Positions 25,262-33,561 are shown, counted from the stretch's first letter. The stretch is 64,000 nucleotides of DNA from Pseudomonas lini (GCF_030812475.1 NZ_JAUSSR010000009.1:1-64000); one strand, 5' to 3'. Program-made: numbers and translations. The notes: generated by a model from the letters alone, not told the origin.

Positions 25262-25909
25262 ATGGCACAGTCGGACAGCTTTAAAAATCTATACAAAAAA
25301 ATGGATGCAACGTCAAAAACGAGGTTTCACGCTGCACGAAGGCTGAAGCTGCATGCGAAGCTTTCTACCTATACCGTTGTAGTTTTGTCTCTGGTGCTGA
25401 TTCTTGTGTCCCTGATGCAGGCGTACGATCTGGGAGTGAATATTAAAAAGAAAGAAGTCGTTCTGCTTCAGGTCTTCGCTTCGATAGCGGTATTGGTGTA
25501 CTCGCTTCTCATGGAGAAAAACGATTTCTCCAGCCGTTCAGAAAAAATGTACTCCTGCGCGTCAAAGCTAGGCGAGCTGAAGCAAAAGTCACATCCCAAG
25601 GCAAATGACGATGCTTTTGATAAAGATACATATGACTCTTGCTGGAAAGAGTATCACGACGTTTTGAAGCTGTATGAGACACACTCCAGCAATGATTTTA
25701 GAGGCGACTACCTTAGGGCGAAGCTAGAGATGCCAGAGCATTACCCTATTGAAGGTCGAGCGAAATTTCTCGCAAGCGCGAAGGTTTGGTTTCTGTATTT
25801 ACTGGACTTTGTGGCTTATCCCGTCGTTGCCGCAGTGCTTTTGCTAGCGCTTTACTGGGTCTGGATTGGATTCAGTTCAGCTCTCAGCGTGCCGCTCGCC
25901 GGTACTTAA
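25262..25909 (+). CDS. SLATT-type two-TM membrane protein
   Basis: GGGAGG precedes the ATG at 25262. The 215-residue protein has a basic N-terminal helix (KTRFHAARRLKLHAKLSTYTVV), a pair of close membrane segments (VLSLVLILVSLMQAYDLG and VLLQVFASIAVLVYSLL), a long helical cytoplasmic part and a third hydrophobic stretch near the C-terminus. This matches the SLATT family, predicted pore-forming effectors in phage-defence systems. No nucleotide cyclase, TIR or reverse transcriptase partner adjoins it here. Its neighbour is a divergent modification-dependent nuclease. Confidence 0.75.
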   Translation: MAQSDSFKNLYKKMDATSKTRFHAARRLKLHAKLSTYTVVVLSLVLILVSLMQAYDLGVNIKKKEVVLLQVFASIAVLVYSLLMEKNDFSSRSEKMYSCASKLGELKQKSHPKANDDAFDKDTYDSCWKEYHDVLKLYETHSSNDFRGDYLRAKLEMPEHYPIEGRAKFLASAKVWFLYLLDFVAYPVVAAVLLLALYWVWIGFSSALSVPLAGT

Positions 25910-26775
25910 TCTCCGCAAAAGCACTCAATGTCTCCCGCGAGATAGTCAAAATCGAAGTCGGTCTGCCGGGATCGCTGCTCGGCAGACCAGCCCATCGTCT
26001 TGTAGTCGGCACGATCCTGCCGGAACACTTGGCCAAAACGCTCTTCAGTACCTGACCACCAGATTACCCGCGACGGGTCATCCATGATGGTCTTGATCAG
26101 CTTGCCTTCGTTCTTCTTCCAGCACAGGTCGCAGTTGCCGAAGTCCGAATCTATGCCGAGATCGAAGGGCTGTGCCGCCCAGAACTCGGCGACATCTTCC
26201 TTCGTGACACCGGCGGTGTAGGAGGGGCAGACATTGTCCCAGCGGGTGCCGCCTCGTTCGTTTGCGGCCATCATGCGGTGATAGCGCTTCGGTTCGTCGT
26301 AGCGAATCCCAACAGCGCAATCCCACTCGGTGTAGCCCAAGGCGCGCATGTGCTTCTCGCCAATCTTCACCTTCAAGTACGCGGTGCACATATTGTTCGA
26401 GAAGTTCGGCAGCACCGGAGGCAGGTTCTTTTCTGCTTTTCGATATGCGGCGTAATACTCGAGCATCATGGTGAATGGCTCACCCTTGCGGCTGGCAGTC
26501 TCGAAGTCCACCAGCTTGTACCAGGGCGCTTCATCAGGCTGGCCGTACACGCGGCACCATTCCATCCAAACGATGTTCACGTTCCAGCGCTTGGCGATTT
26601 GATCGATGAACACCAATGTTTCCTCTCGCTCTTTGCCGGTGTTCTGGAAGAACAGGTGCATATCAGGCGGTAGGGTGCCGCCGTGCGCTTCAAGGATCTT
26701 GTAGACCATGTGCCCGCTGGTGCGGCCACCACTAATGCCGATCTGGGTCGGGCCGGTGATCAGGTAGGGATTCAT
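25906..26775 (-). CDS. PAPS reductase-like (PP-loop) phage protein
   Basis: The 289-residue protein has an N-terminal PP-loop ISGGRTSGHMVYKIL and continues with HLFFQNTGKEREETLVFIDQ, the usual nucleotide-binding arrangement of phosphoadenosine phosphosulfate reductase-like proteins. C-terminal Cys residues (GNCDLCWKKNEG, ECFCGD) may hold a metal or cluster. GGAG precedes the ATG at 26775. The upstream extension to 27297 reads through the opposite-strand gene and is rejected. Such phage proteins are thought to take part in sulfur or base chemistry, but the substrate is unknown. Confidence 0.8.
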   Translation of the reverse strand: MNPYLITGPTQIGISGGRTSGHMVYKILEAHGGTLPPDMHLFFQNTGKEREETLVFIDQIAKRWNVNIVWMEWCRVYGQPDEAPWYKLVDFETASRKGEPFTMMLEYYAAYRKAEKNLPPVLPNFSNNMCTAYLKVKIGEKHMRALGYTEWDCAVGIRYDEPKRYHRMMAANERGGTRWDNVCPSYTAGVTKEDVAEFWAAQPFDLGIDSDFGNCDLCWKKNEGKLIKTIMDDPSRVIWWSGTEERFGQVFRQDRADYKTMGWSAEQRSRQTDFDFDYLAGDIECFCGD

Positions 26776-26862
26776 AATTGCTCCAGACAGCCGATTGCCT
26801 CGCCGGCTGGCGTGATCCGTAGAAGTGGGGTAAATAGACTCAAAAATAATCCGAGGTATTGA

Positions 26863-27120
26863 ATGAACAGTCTTAAGTTGTTGCTTACCGTATTGCTTTG
26901 CGCGTGCTCGATAATTTCCTGTTTTTGCTGGGCGAAGTCCGCACTTGCAAAAGTACCTGCGAAAATTCCAGGCAGTCACTTGGTATGGACCGACGAGAGT
27001 GGTTTTGAAACTGACCTCGTAGCGACAGCGCAGGCGCAGACAAAATGGAATAAAGTAGCCGCTGCATTTGCTTCCGTAGCAGCCATCGCTCAAGGCGCCT
27101 TGGTTGCGATCACCTGGTAG
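26863..27120 (+). CDS. Small membrane or exported protein
   Basis: The 85-residue product starts MNSLKLLLTVLLCACSIISC, a signal or anchor sequence. A short soluble part and a hydrophobic C-terminus (VAAAFASVAAIAQGALVAIT) follow. GAGG lies six bases upstream of the ATG. No family is recognised. It runs in the same direction as the next gene, 85 bases away. Confidence 0.55.
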   Translation: MNSLKLLLTVLLCACSIISCFCWAKSALAKVPAKIPGSHLVWTDESGFETDLVATAQAQTKWNKVAAAFASVAAIAQGALVAITW

Positions 27121-27205
27121 CTTCGCCGCCCTCCGTGACTGGTGGTGGCTATTTGATTTGGGTTGGTGTCTGATACGCGGCTGATTATTTTCCGCCGGAA
27201 CCTTT

Positions 27206-27772
27206 ATGAAAGAAGATCTACTAGTTCCAGCTATCGCCGCCCTCGTCGTTGGCCTGATTGCAGCCGTTGTGTCTCTGGTTGTCTCCATTCTTGCCAAGGA
27301 CCAGAAAACCTCAGAGTTCCGGCAGGCGTGGATCGATGCCCTAAGGAATGATGTCTCTCAGCTGATAGCTCAGCTTGGGGTCAAAATAACTACCACCGAA
27401 ATTATCCGAGGTAAGTCAACGGAACAGGTTGATGAGTATTTGCTCGCTCATCAGAAGGATTATGTGGAGATCGGTATGTTGATCTCTCGAATTCGACTGC
27501 GCCTTAACCCGGGAGAGCATGAGAAACTGATTCATCTACTGATGAACATGGACAATTTCCAAGACAGCGGAATGGAAGCCAGGATCGAGGCTATATCGGT
27601 CGAGACACAGCAGATTCTGAAAACCGAGTGGGATCGGGTAAAGGTAGGTGAGCCATCGTTTGTTTGGTTGAAGAGAATTTCAAAAGCTGGCTTCTTCTCT
27701 GTTTTGGCTGTTGGCGTAGGTGTGTGCGCTGCAGTCTTATCTGATCACATCGGCATTTACTGGAGCAGGTGA
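27206..27772 (+). CDS. Membrane protein with terminal TM segments
   Basis: The 188-residue protein has one N-terminal membrane segment (VPAIAALVVGLIAAVVSLVV), a helical cytoplasmic region of about 120 residues and a C-terminal segment (FFSVLAVGVGVCAAVLSDHI). It has no family I can name. Its 3' end overlaps the convergent gene by 36 bases. It is a plausible moron with a role at the host membrane. Confidence 0.7.
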   Translation: MKEDLLVPAIAALVVGLIAAVVSLVVSILAKDQKTSEFRQAWIDALRNDVSQLIAQLGVKITTTEIIRGKSTEQVDEYLLAHQKDYVEIGMLISRIRLRLNPGEHEKLIHLLMNMDNFQDSGMEARIEAISVETQQILKTEWDRVKVGEPSFVWLKRISKAGFFSVLAVGVGVCAAVLSDHIGIYWSR

Positions 27773-28087
27773 CAGTATTTCATCCCCCGGATCTTGCTGA
27801 ATCATCTGCAGGCTCTTTCGGTGAAAAGCCAGCGACATGTTTTGGGATACCTCAATAACGTGTCGCGGCGGATCAAGCAGCGGCAGGCACTTTTGAGGCC
27901 CTAACTCATGTAGCCGGTGAATCATCAGCGTGATGGCCTCGCCCTGTTCCTCGATGCCGCTCCAGGCCATCAGCTCAGCCAGGGCCTGTCGGGTGCCGGC
28001 CATGCAATGCAGCCTGATTTCTTCCTCGCCGCGAGTCTTTCGCCTCGCCGCAGTCTTTGCCGATCGTTCTTTCTGCGCGGCTGCCAT
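27737..28087 (-). CDS. Phage hypothetical protein
   Basis: The 116-residue protein is basic at the N-terminus (MAAAQKERSAKTAARRKTRG). It then has an amphipathic helical part (TRQALAELMAWSGIEEQGEA) reminiscent of ribbon-helix-helix regulators. The frame contains ACGTGTCGCG at 27858-27867, part of a motif repeated elsewhere in the prophage. The function is unknown. Confidence 0.65.
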   Translation of the reverse strand: MAAAQKERSAKTAARRKTRGEEEIRLHCMAGTRQALAELMAWSGIEEQGEAITLMIHRLHELGPQKCLPLLDPPRHVIEVSQNMSLAFHRKSLQMIQQDPGDEILSPAPVNADVIR

Positions 28088-28159
28088 GGTTTACCTCTTC
28101 TATTCCGCTGGCCGGGATACCCAGCCAGGTCTGTCGTTTGCGTTGCTGGGCTCGGAGTT

Positions 28160-28693
28160 TCATCGAAAGGCGGGCTTCATTTTCGGATAGTCGATTGCGT
28201 AGTCTTTGATCAGCCTGAGAAGTAGCGTGCTGCTGATGCTTAGGGTCTTTGCGCACTGGCTTCGGTTGATGCCCTTCGCCACGCAATCCTTAACTCGAAT
28301 GACAAGCAAGGCCTCTGATGCCGCCGTCGCCTTATTCGGTGCAAAGGCCTTCTTCGGTCCGACCTTGAATTCGATGCTGTAACGCCTGCCGATCCCTCGC
28401 AGCACGCCGAGCGATATACCTTCCTTCTCGCAGATCTCGCTGCGGTTTAGAGTCTTGGCCATCGCGCGAATGCGTACCACCAGCTCGCCAGAGTCAACCT
28501 TTGCAGCCTCACCCTGGAAATTCGGCGTCATGCTACGGTTGTAATTCGGTGGTCGGTGCGCGATTCCGCAGCTGGGGAGCTCCTGAATAGCCCCTCCTTT
28601 GAGGATGAAGACGTCCTGAAGCATCGCCAGCTCATGACGGAGCGGGTCGAGCATCTGGATCATGCTGAGTTCGGTGCTGACGTATGCGCTCAT
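28160..28693 (-). CDS. Phage protein with HTH-like C-terminal segments
   Basis: In this 177-residue protein, the part from about residue 75 contains two helix-turn-helix-like stretches. They are MAKTLNRSEICEKEGISLGV and CVAKGINRSQCAKTLSISST. Both look like homeodomain-type DNA binders. It overlaps the exonuclease gene by four bases, so it belongs to the recombination operon. The function is not known. Confidence 0.7.
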   Translation of the reverse strand: MSAYVSTELSMIQMLDPLRHELAMLQDVFILKGGAIQELPSCGIAHRPPNYNRSMTPNFQGEAAKVDSGELVVRIRAMAKTLNRSEICEKEGISLGVLRGIGRRYSIEFKVGPKKAFAPNKATAASEALLVIRVKDCVAKGINRSQCAKTLSISSTLLLRLIKDYAIDYPKMKPAFR

Positions 28694-29457
28694 GCTGCTT
28701 TACTCCTAAGCGCCTTCTCATACCCATCAACCAGCAACTTGAACTCCCATAGGTCTTCTTCAAGTTTTTCGATGTAGTCGTGGTCGCGCTTGAACTCGCG
28801 CCACCAAAGCTGCCGGCCGACTGGCTTGAGAAGAGGGCAGTACATTCCGATGTGCCACCATTTCCGGTCGGTGATCCACATACAGCCCTGAACCTGGTCG
28901 ATCACGTCGCTCGCGTCGTTATCGATATGGAAAGAACGGAGTTTGTCGGGCGCCAGGAAGCACTTGTACTCGGAGCCACCATCCTCACCGATGAAGCCAT
29001 CGGCACTGGCACCAAACACGCCGTCATCCGTCTTCACCAGACCAACTTGAGTAACAATCAGCCCGGTCTGGATTTCATGTTCCATGCGGGCTTCAGGCTC
29101 CAGCTCATGGCCTCGGCGCATCTGCCAAGTTTCGAATCCGCCGTCCAGTGGCGCGCCGCCGATGCGCTCAACAGCCAATTCGAAGGCGTAGCTCAGTGCG
29201 GCGTTTGATGGTTCTCCGACGCTCTCGCCGTCCAGGGCGCGCTGAACAACTTCAGCCTTCGGCCCGGCCTTATAGCCAGCCAAGTCCCTGGCGCGGGATT
29301 CACTGTGACCAGACAGGATGGCGTCCACATAAGTGCGCTGCTGTGCGGTAAGACCGTTCACTTTCGAGCGGGCCGTGCTGAACATGCTGGCAGTGATGAC
29401 GCCGGCACGGGCTTGCAGCCACTCTTTTGAGCCTTGCGTGCAATTGACGATGATCAT
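28690..29457 (-). CDS. YqaJ/lambda-type phage recombination exonuclease
   Basis: The 255-residue protein opens with QGSKEWLQARAGVITASMFS, the YqaJ fold signature. It has GHELEPEARMEHE, GASADGFIGEDGGSEYKCF and VQGCMWITDRKWW, which together give the PD-(D/E)XK metal site. It should resect double-stranded ends to feed the neighbouring annealing protein. ATGA overlaps are present on both sides. Confidence 0.9.
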   Translation of the reverse strand: MIIVNCTQGSKEWLQARAGVITASMFSTARSKVNGLTAQQRTYVDAILSGHSESRARDLAGYKAGPKAEVVQRALDGESVGEPSNAALSYAFELAVERIGGAPLDGGFETWQMRRGHELEPEARMEHEIQTGLIVTQVGLVKTDDGVFGASADGFIGEDGGSEYKCFLAPDKLRSFHIDNDASDVIDQVQGCMWITDRKWWHIGMYCPLLKPVGRQLWWREFKRDHDYIEKLEEDLWEFKLLVDGYEKALRSKAA

Positions 29458-30212
29458 TCTGGCTTCTCCAAAATCGCTTTGTGCGCCGTTACGGCAGTCT
29501 TCACCGTGCTATAGCCGTGCGTATCACCAGACGCCTGCAAGACTTTCAAGCTCGCCTGCCAAACATCCTTCAGCTCGTCCGGGGTTTTCGTTTGCTGGAC
29601 TCGCTCGATGATGTCTGCGACCACTTGGGCGCGCATATCGCTGGTGTCCGACCCGTCAGATGACTGGGCGTCATCGTCACGCGTTTCGCCGGTAGTTATG
29701 TTGAGCAGGGCGCACATGACGTAGCGCTTGCCGTAGGTGGTTGACGAGCCGACCGCCTGCACGTCGTTCCGGCCTTTCCCGATGTCTATCGGAAGAGTCA
29801 TGGCGGTCTGTTCGCGATGCCCCTCCCGATGCATCAATATCCCTGTCACCTTGATGATCTTTTCCGCATTGTCGACCTTGAAGGTGATTGCAAACCCGTG
29901 CCGCTGCATGATCGGCTTCAAGGCGCGAGTGATGTCGTCCAGGGTGGCATAGGCATTGCCGGTATGCAGGTTCACTGCACCCTCGAATACCGTTGGAATT
30001 TCGCACTGCATTTCAGCCATGCCAGAGTTGAAAGCCTGCTCGGCTGTCTTGGCTTGCATGCGCTCATGCATCTGCATCAGACGTTCTAGCTTGTCGATAT
30101 CGCAGGCCGGATCGGCAGCGGCACGGCTGATGACCGCCATGATGCTGGTGTCGTTGGAGATTGGCGCCACAGCCTGGCGGCGCTGCTCCGGCATGATGAT
30201 TTCGGTGCCCAT
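29454..30212 (-). CDS. ERF-family single-strand annealing protein
   Basis: The 252-residue protein has the ERF core: HERMQAKTAEQAFNSGMAEM, AYATLDDITRALKPIMQRHG, then SSTTYGKRYVMCALLNITTG. ERF proteins anneal complementary strands during phage recombination. It is adjacent to and coupled with the YqaJ exonuclease, the usual two-component recombinase pair. Confidence 0.9.
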   Translation of the reverse strand: MGTEIIMPEQRRQAVAPISNDTSIMAVISRAAADPACDIDKLERLMQMHERMQAKTAEQAFNSGMAEMQCEIPTVFEGAVNLHTGNAYATLDDITRALKPIMQRHGFAITFKVDNAEKIIKVTGILMHREGHREQTAMTLPIDIGKGRNDVQAVGSSTTYGKRYVMCALLNITTGETRDDDAQSSDGSDTSDMRAQVVADIIERVQQTKTPDELKDVWQASLKVLQASGDTHGYSTVKTAVTAHKAILEKPE

Positions 30213-30222
30213 GCTGGTTGCC

Positions 30223-31380
30223 TCAGTAGGAAATGGTGATTGCTGGGATCTTGCGCTGAGCGATCAGGGTGACTGCCTGCTTGGCGCACGCCTCGGGCAT
30301 GCCGCCGGCAATGAAGGCTTCGAGCGCAGCCCGGTTGATTGCGGCCTTGTGAACTTTGTCCGCTTCGCGCATTTTCTCTTGGCGGATGATTTCGTCGGCT
30401 GCCGCTTTCTGGCGGGCGACTTCAGCAAGGCGGGCATTCTCAGAGGCCTGCTCTGCGCGCTTTTCGGCGGCTACGCGCTCCTGCTCGGCCCATTGCTCGG
30501 CTGCGATGCGGCTGGCTTCTGCCTGCTCGGCTGCGCGCTGGGCCTGTTCAGTCTGCAACTGCAGTTGTAGGCGCTGACGTTCGGCGGCTGCCTCGGCATC
30601 GCGAGCCGCTTGATCTGCTGCGCGTTGTGCCGCAGCTGCTTGATCAATCAGAGCCTGCTCACGGTTGGCGGCGGCATCACGCTCGGCCTGCTGCTCCAGG
30701 GCAACGCGCTGGCGCTCCAACTCAACAGCTTGTTCCTGCGCTAGCCGGATTCGATCCTGCTCGGCGCGCTCTTCTGCTTCGCGGCGCAGGCGTGCCAGTT
30801 CGGCCTGCTCGGCTTCGTAACGCTGAAGCTCGACGAGAATTGCTCGGAGCGTCTTAATAGCGAGATCCTTTACGCTGGCCGCCTCCGCCTTGAACTCTTC
30901 CCACTTGTCGTCAATCGCCACCGCTTCGGCCTGCTCAATCAGGCCCTGTACGTGGGTAGACGTAACACCGGTCAAGTTCAGCGGCAGTCCGCGCAGCCAT
31001 TCCAGCCGATCGTTGTGCGCATCAATCCGTGCATCATTGGCTGTTTCCCAATCCGTCAGCGGCTGGCGAGTGGCATCGCGGAGGGCGTCCATTTTAGTGA
31101 CGAACTCGCGCAATTCTGTCTCGACCACCTTGGGCATTTCCTTCAGGCGCTTCAGGTAATCACGGCCCGGCTTTTCTACAGCAGCCTTGGATTTGCTGAC
31201 CTTGGCTGCCAGTGATGCGATGCGCTCGCGGCCCTTGCGGGTGGAGAGATCAGGCACCTCGGCGGTTACCTCTTTCTCTACCGCGCTGAAGAACTGACCC
31301 AGCCCGCCGGTGACGTAAATGGTCGGAGCGTTGTCGGCGCTGATGTCGTCGATGGTGATGACTTGCTGTTCTGCGGACAT
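30223..31380 (-). CDS. Long coiled-coil phage protein
   Basis: The 385-residue protein is globular to about residue 175. A highly charged Ala/Glu/Gln/Arg coiled coil follows (about 190-340, with repeated RAAEQAEASRIAAEQ-like heptads), then a small C-terminal domain (AFIAGGMPEACAKQAVTLIA). Similar proteins sit beside phage recombinases and are often misnamed TolA for the coiled coil. No signal peptide or membrane segment is present, so a cytoplasmic recombination accessory role is more likely. Confidence 0.75.
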   Translation of the reverse strand: MSAEQQVITIDDISADNAPTIYVTGGLGQFFSAVEKEVTAEVPDLSTRKGRERIASLAAKVSKSKAAVEKPGRDYLKRLKEMPKVVETELREFVTKMDALRDATRQPLTDWETANDARIDAHNDRLEWLRGLPLNLTGVTSTHVQGLIEQAEAVAIDDKWEEFKAEAASVKDLAIKTLRAILVELQRYEAEQAELARLRREAEERAEQDRIRLAQEQAVELERQRVALEQQAERDAAANREQALIDQAAAAQRAADQAARDAEAAAERQRLQLQLQTEQAQRAAEQAEASRIAAEQWAEQERVAAEKRAEQASENARLAEVARQKAAADEIIRQEKMREADKVHKAAINRAALEAFIAGGMPEACAKQAVTLIAQRKIPAITISY

Positions 31381-31423
31381 GAGGAATCCTTGCCGCGATG
31401 CACGCAGCGTTTGAAGATGTGGG

Positions 31424-31537
31424 TTATTTGGTGAGCTGAGAGCAGTAGGAGCTGGCGAGCATCCAGAGCGTGCAACAGAGAAGGGTTATTGCAGATCCGC
31501 GCCAATACGCCACTCGGCGGGCTTGTTGGCGGGTCAT
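31424..31537 (-). CDS. 37-residue membrane microprotein
   Basis: The product (MTRQQARRVAYWRGSAITLL, then CCTLWMLASSYCSQ) has a basic N-terminus and one membrane segment. The ATG overlaps the stop of the upstream zinc-ribbon gene (ATGA). Confidence 0.55.
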   Translation of the reverse strand: MTRQQARRVAYWRGSAITLLCCTLWMLASSYCSQLTK

Positions 31538-31773
31538 GGCGAACACATCGGCAGACTGCCGTAGCAGTAGAAGCGCTGCTCCTGGCCGTCGTCGTAGTTT
31601 ACTTCGCCGTGTGCGCCGCAACCGCAGTCAGCCAGCTCCGGCTCATCCTCTTCTGGCTGATCTTGCCGCTGGCAGTTCGTTCCCCCGCAGTGCGGGCATT
31701 CGGTACCGGTCAAGTTGCCGAATGGGCCAACCCAGTGGATGCCGATTTTGTTGCAGTTGCTGCAGATCATCAT
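31534..31773 (-). CDS. Zinc-ribbon-like phage protein
   Basis: The 79-residue protein has CSNCNKIGIH, CPHCGGTNC and CGCGAHGEV motifs consistent with one or two zinc ribbons. The middle is acidic. It is coupled by ATGA overlaps to both neighbours. It may bind nucleic acid, but its partner is unknown. Confidence 0.7.
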   Translation of the reverse strand: MMICSNCNKIGIHWVGPFGNLTGTECPHCGGTNCQRQDQPEEDEPELADCGCGAHGEVNYDDGQEQRFYCYGSLPMCSP

Positions 31774-31964
31774 GGTCGAACCCTCACCGCAATCCGCCCA
31801 CCCTTCATGCTCGCCGCCAAGCGCCGGGGCAGACTCGCCACCTTGCGCTCCCGCGGCAGACCGATAACTTCGTTAAACGGAAGGCCGAAGCCGAGCATGA
31901 TCAGCTTCGACTCAATTTCGTCGAGCTGCTCATCGATCAGCGTTTTGACTGGTGCAGTACTCAT
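31770..31964 (-). CDS. Small phage protein
   Basis: The 64-residue soluble protein (VKTLIDEQLDEIESKLIMLG) has an acidic helical N-terminal half and a basic C-terminal half. ATGA overlaps join it to both neighbours. The family is not recognised. Confidence 0.65.
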   Translation of the reverse strand: MSTAPVKTLIDEQLDEIESKLIMLGFGLPFNEVIGLPRERKVASLPRRLAASMKGGRIAVRVRP

Positions 31965-32155
31965 TGCAACTCCTTGCGCTGCTGGCAGTGTTTGAGCAGG
32001 CGCTTGCAGTAGTGGCTGAACTCTTCGAGGGTGATGAGATGATCAGTCATCAGGTTGGTGATGATCCGCTGCACCAGGATGGTGTTGCCGGGCGGGCTAT
32101 CTGGATGATCAAGACTATCGAGCGCCTCATCAATCAGGATGTGCGGGCTCAACAC
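31961..32155 (-). CDS. Small phage protein
   Basis: The 64-residue, mainly helical protein (MLSPHILIDEALDSLDHPDS, ending HCQQRKELQ) overlaps both neighbours by four to seven bases. The function is unknown. Confidence 0.65.
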   Translation of the reverse strand: MLSPHILIDEALDSLDHPDSPPGNTILVQRIITNLMTDHLITLEEFSHYCKRLLKHCQQRKELQ

Positions 32156-32568
32156 TCGTCATCCTCGGCCTTGGCCATCAGGGCGTCATCAGCGAGGGGC
32201 TCAAGCAGTGCCTCGGCAATCTCGCCCAGTTTGCCGAGTGGGTGATCGCTATTGCCCATCAGTTCAGCAACAGCAGTCTTGTCAGCGTTTCCGGCCGTCG
32301 CCGTGATCAGCAGCCAGCCCAGCGCCGAGGTGTGAACCTCGCTGTCGGCAAGGCGGTTATTCACGTACTCATCAACTGCCAAGGTGAATTCCTGAGCGGT
32401 CACGCCTTGAGGAGGGCGCATGCGGCGCTGGAAAGACACGTTGTTACCGCGCAGAAGTTCTTCCGTTGCGTTGTACAGCCACTCGGCCCGAGCATCATCG
32501 TGCGGGCTGCGGTTCACTGGAGGCTGCTTGCGGTGGTGTGTAGGCAGAGAGCTATGCGTGGTGTTCAT
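32149..32568 (-). CDS. Phage hypothetical protein
   Basis: The 139-residue product has a disordered basic start (MNTTHSSLPTHHRKQPPVNR) and a helical domain (AEWLYNATEELLRGNNVSFQ, then AVDEYVNNRLADSEVHTSAL). No known motif is visible. It heads the run of coupled small genes after a 100-base gap. Confidence 0.65.
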   Translation of the reverse strand: MNTTHSSLPTHHRKQPPVNRSPHDDARAEWLYNATEELLRGNNVSFQRRMRPPQGVTAQEFTLAVDEYVNNRLADSEVHTSALGWLLITATAGNADKTAVAELMGNSDHPLGKLGEIAEALLEPLADDALMAKAEDDEC

Positions 32569-32669
32569 GATCGCCTCCAGAATCGGCGAAATGGATCCAG
32601 GCGAGAGCCGCCCTGCATCCTTTTTAAGAATATTGACCGCGGGCTATTCGGCGCGATCCGTTGGCCTGA

Positions 32670-32930
32670 TCAGGCGGACATTGCCGCGAGCATGGCGTCG
32701 GCTTCAATGAAGCGAACCTCAGCTATCCACGCAGCCAGCTCGTTTATCGTTGGGTGGCGCCCATGCTTTCGGTAGAACGAGTCGACAGGCGCGTACACTT
32801 TGATATCGCACTTGGCTGCGAAGAAATCGCGAAGCGACATGCCAAGGAATGCGTCAGGATTTCCCTCGCCGAATCGCGCAACCGCTGCTTCTGGGGCCGG
32901 AAACGCCGGACCACCATCGTCTTTGCTCAT
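32670..32930 (-). CDS. Phage hypothetical protein, first gene of the leftward operon
   Basis: GGAG lies six bases before the ATG at 32930, which gives 86 residues. The sequence has GGPAFPAPEA and GMSLRDFFAAK, a pattern seen in many small phage proteins of unknown role. It is the first gene after the long leader of the leftward early operon. Confidence 0.72.
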   Translation of the reverse strand: MSKDDGGPAFPAPEAAVARFGEGNPDAFLGMSLRDFFAAKCDIKVYAPVDSFYRKHGRHPTINELAAWIAEVRFIEADAMLAAMSA

Positions 32931-33397
32931 AACTCTCTCCAATGATGTCGCCTGTATTCGTCAGCACTCATGCATCCCGCTGGTTGCCGATGGGCGCGGG
33001 GAGAGTGCTGACGGGTAGAGGCGGATAACACAACAGCGGTGAGCCTTAACGTGCATAAGGCTCACCGTGTTGCGCTTTAAATGAGTTGCCGGGTACGTCT
33101 CCGGCGCCGAGGCCGGTTAGTTTCCCAATGCACCCGGGTAACCAGGTGCATCAGTGAAATGTTCCGTTCCTGCTGGCTCTGCTTATCGGGTCATTCACGC
33201 GGTTCGAGCATTTCGCTCTAGTCAGCCGTCGAGGTGGTCCTCGCGTTGGTAGCCTTTCGGGGCTATCTGATCTCCGGTCGCCGTAGAGGCAGTGCCGTCT
33301 TTGTTCGTATTACGCTGATTGATAAAGAGCGGGTCAGGCCCTTTGAGGCCCTTCGCGCTTGGCCCCTGATTGGGTGCCGGTTGCGATGGAGTGAATA
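32931..33397 (-). promoter_or_regulatory. Long structured leader of the leftward early operon
   Basis: About 450 bases separate the OL-like operators from the first gene, with no convincing coding frame. The strand can fold strongly. One hairpin at 33037-33067 has a perfect 12-bp stem (CGGTGAGCCTTA), extended past a one-base bulge by CAACA / TGTTG to 33072. Another at 33129-33150 has TGCACC / GGTGCA. Such a leader could hold nut- or put-like antitermination signals, but none is recognised with certainty. Confidence 0.5.
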
Positions 33398-33454
33398 TGT
33401 ACTAATGGTTCACATAGTTCAAGTACCAAAAGTACATATTTTTCTAAAAGTACA
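33398..33454. promoter_or_regulatory. OL-like repressor operator cluster
   Basis: Three 15-bp sites with the half-site TG(T/A)ACT lie at 33398-33412 (TGTACTAATGGTTCA), 33422-33436 (AGTACCAAAAGTACA) and 33440-33454 (right half AGTACA). The first matches the cI-proximal operator at 37098-37112 in 14 of 15 positions when that site is read on the minus strand. They should control the leftward early promoter. Confidence 0.7.
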
Positions 33455-33526
33455 GAGAATGTCTAAAAACCACCGTCGGTTGGTTTAGGTATTTACCGTA
33501 GGGAATCGCTTCGCTATAGTCGGTCT

Positions 33527-33546
33527 TATACTGGATGCATATACAG
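33527..33546 (+). promoter_or_regulatory. LexA-like box and -10 of the prophage DUF1654 gene
   Basis: CTGGATGCATATACAG (33531-33546) differs from CTGT-N8-ACAG at one arm position. It overlaps a TATACT -10 at 33527-33532. No clear -35 is seen. Confidence 0.55.
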
Positions 33547-33561
33547 CAGTCTGAGGGAAAA

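Noticed and set aside
25042..25296. N-terminal extension of the HNH nuclease
   Set aside because: It would overlap the divergent SLATT gene and its ribosome site. A TTG with a good ribosome site at 25041 explains the conserved part.
23944..26775. A complete Dnd-type DNA phosphorothioation system
   Set aside because: Only a PP-loop protein and a modification-dependent nuclease are present. No cysteine desulfurase or DndB, DndD or DndE homologue is visible.
26776..27297. N-terminal extension of the PAPS-reductase-like protein
   Set aside because: The added residues are Arg/Ser-rich antisense-type sequence across two plus-strand features. GGAG marks the start at 26775.
33234..33488. Plus-strand frame in the long leader
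   Set aside because: It crosses the OL-like operators, has no ribosome site and resembles no protein.
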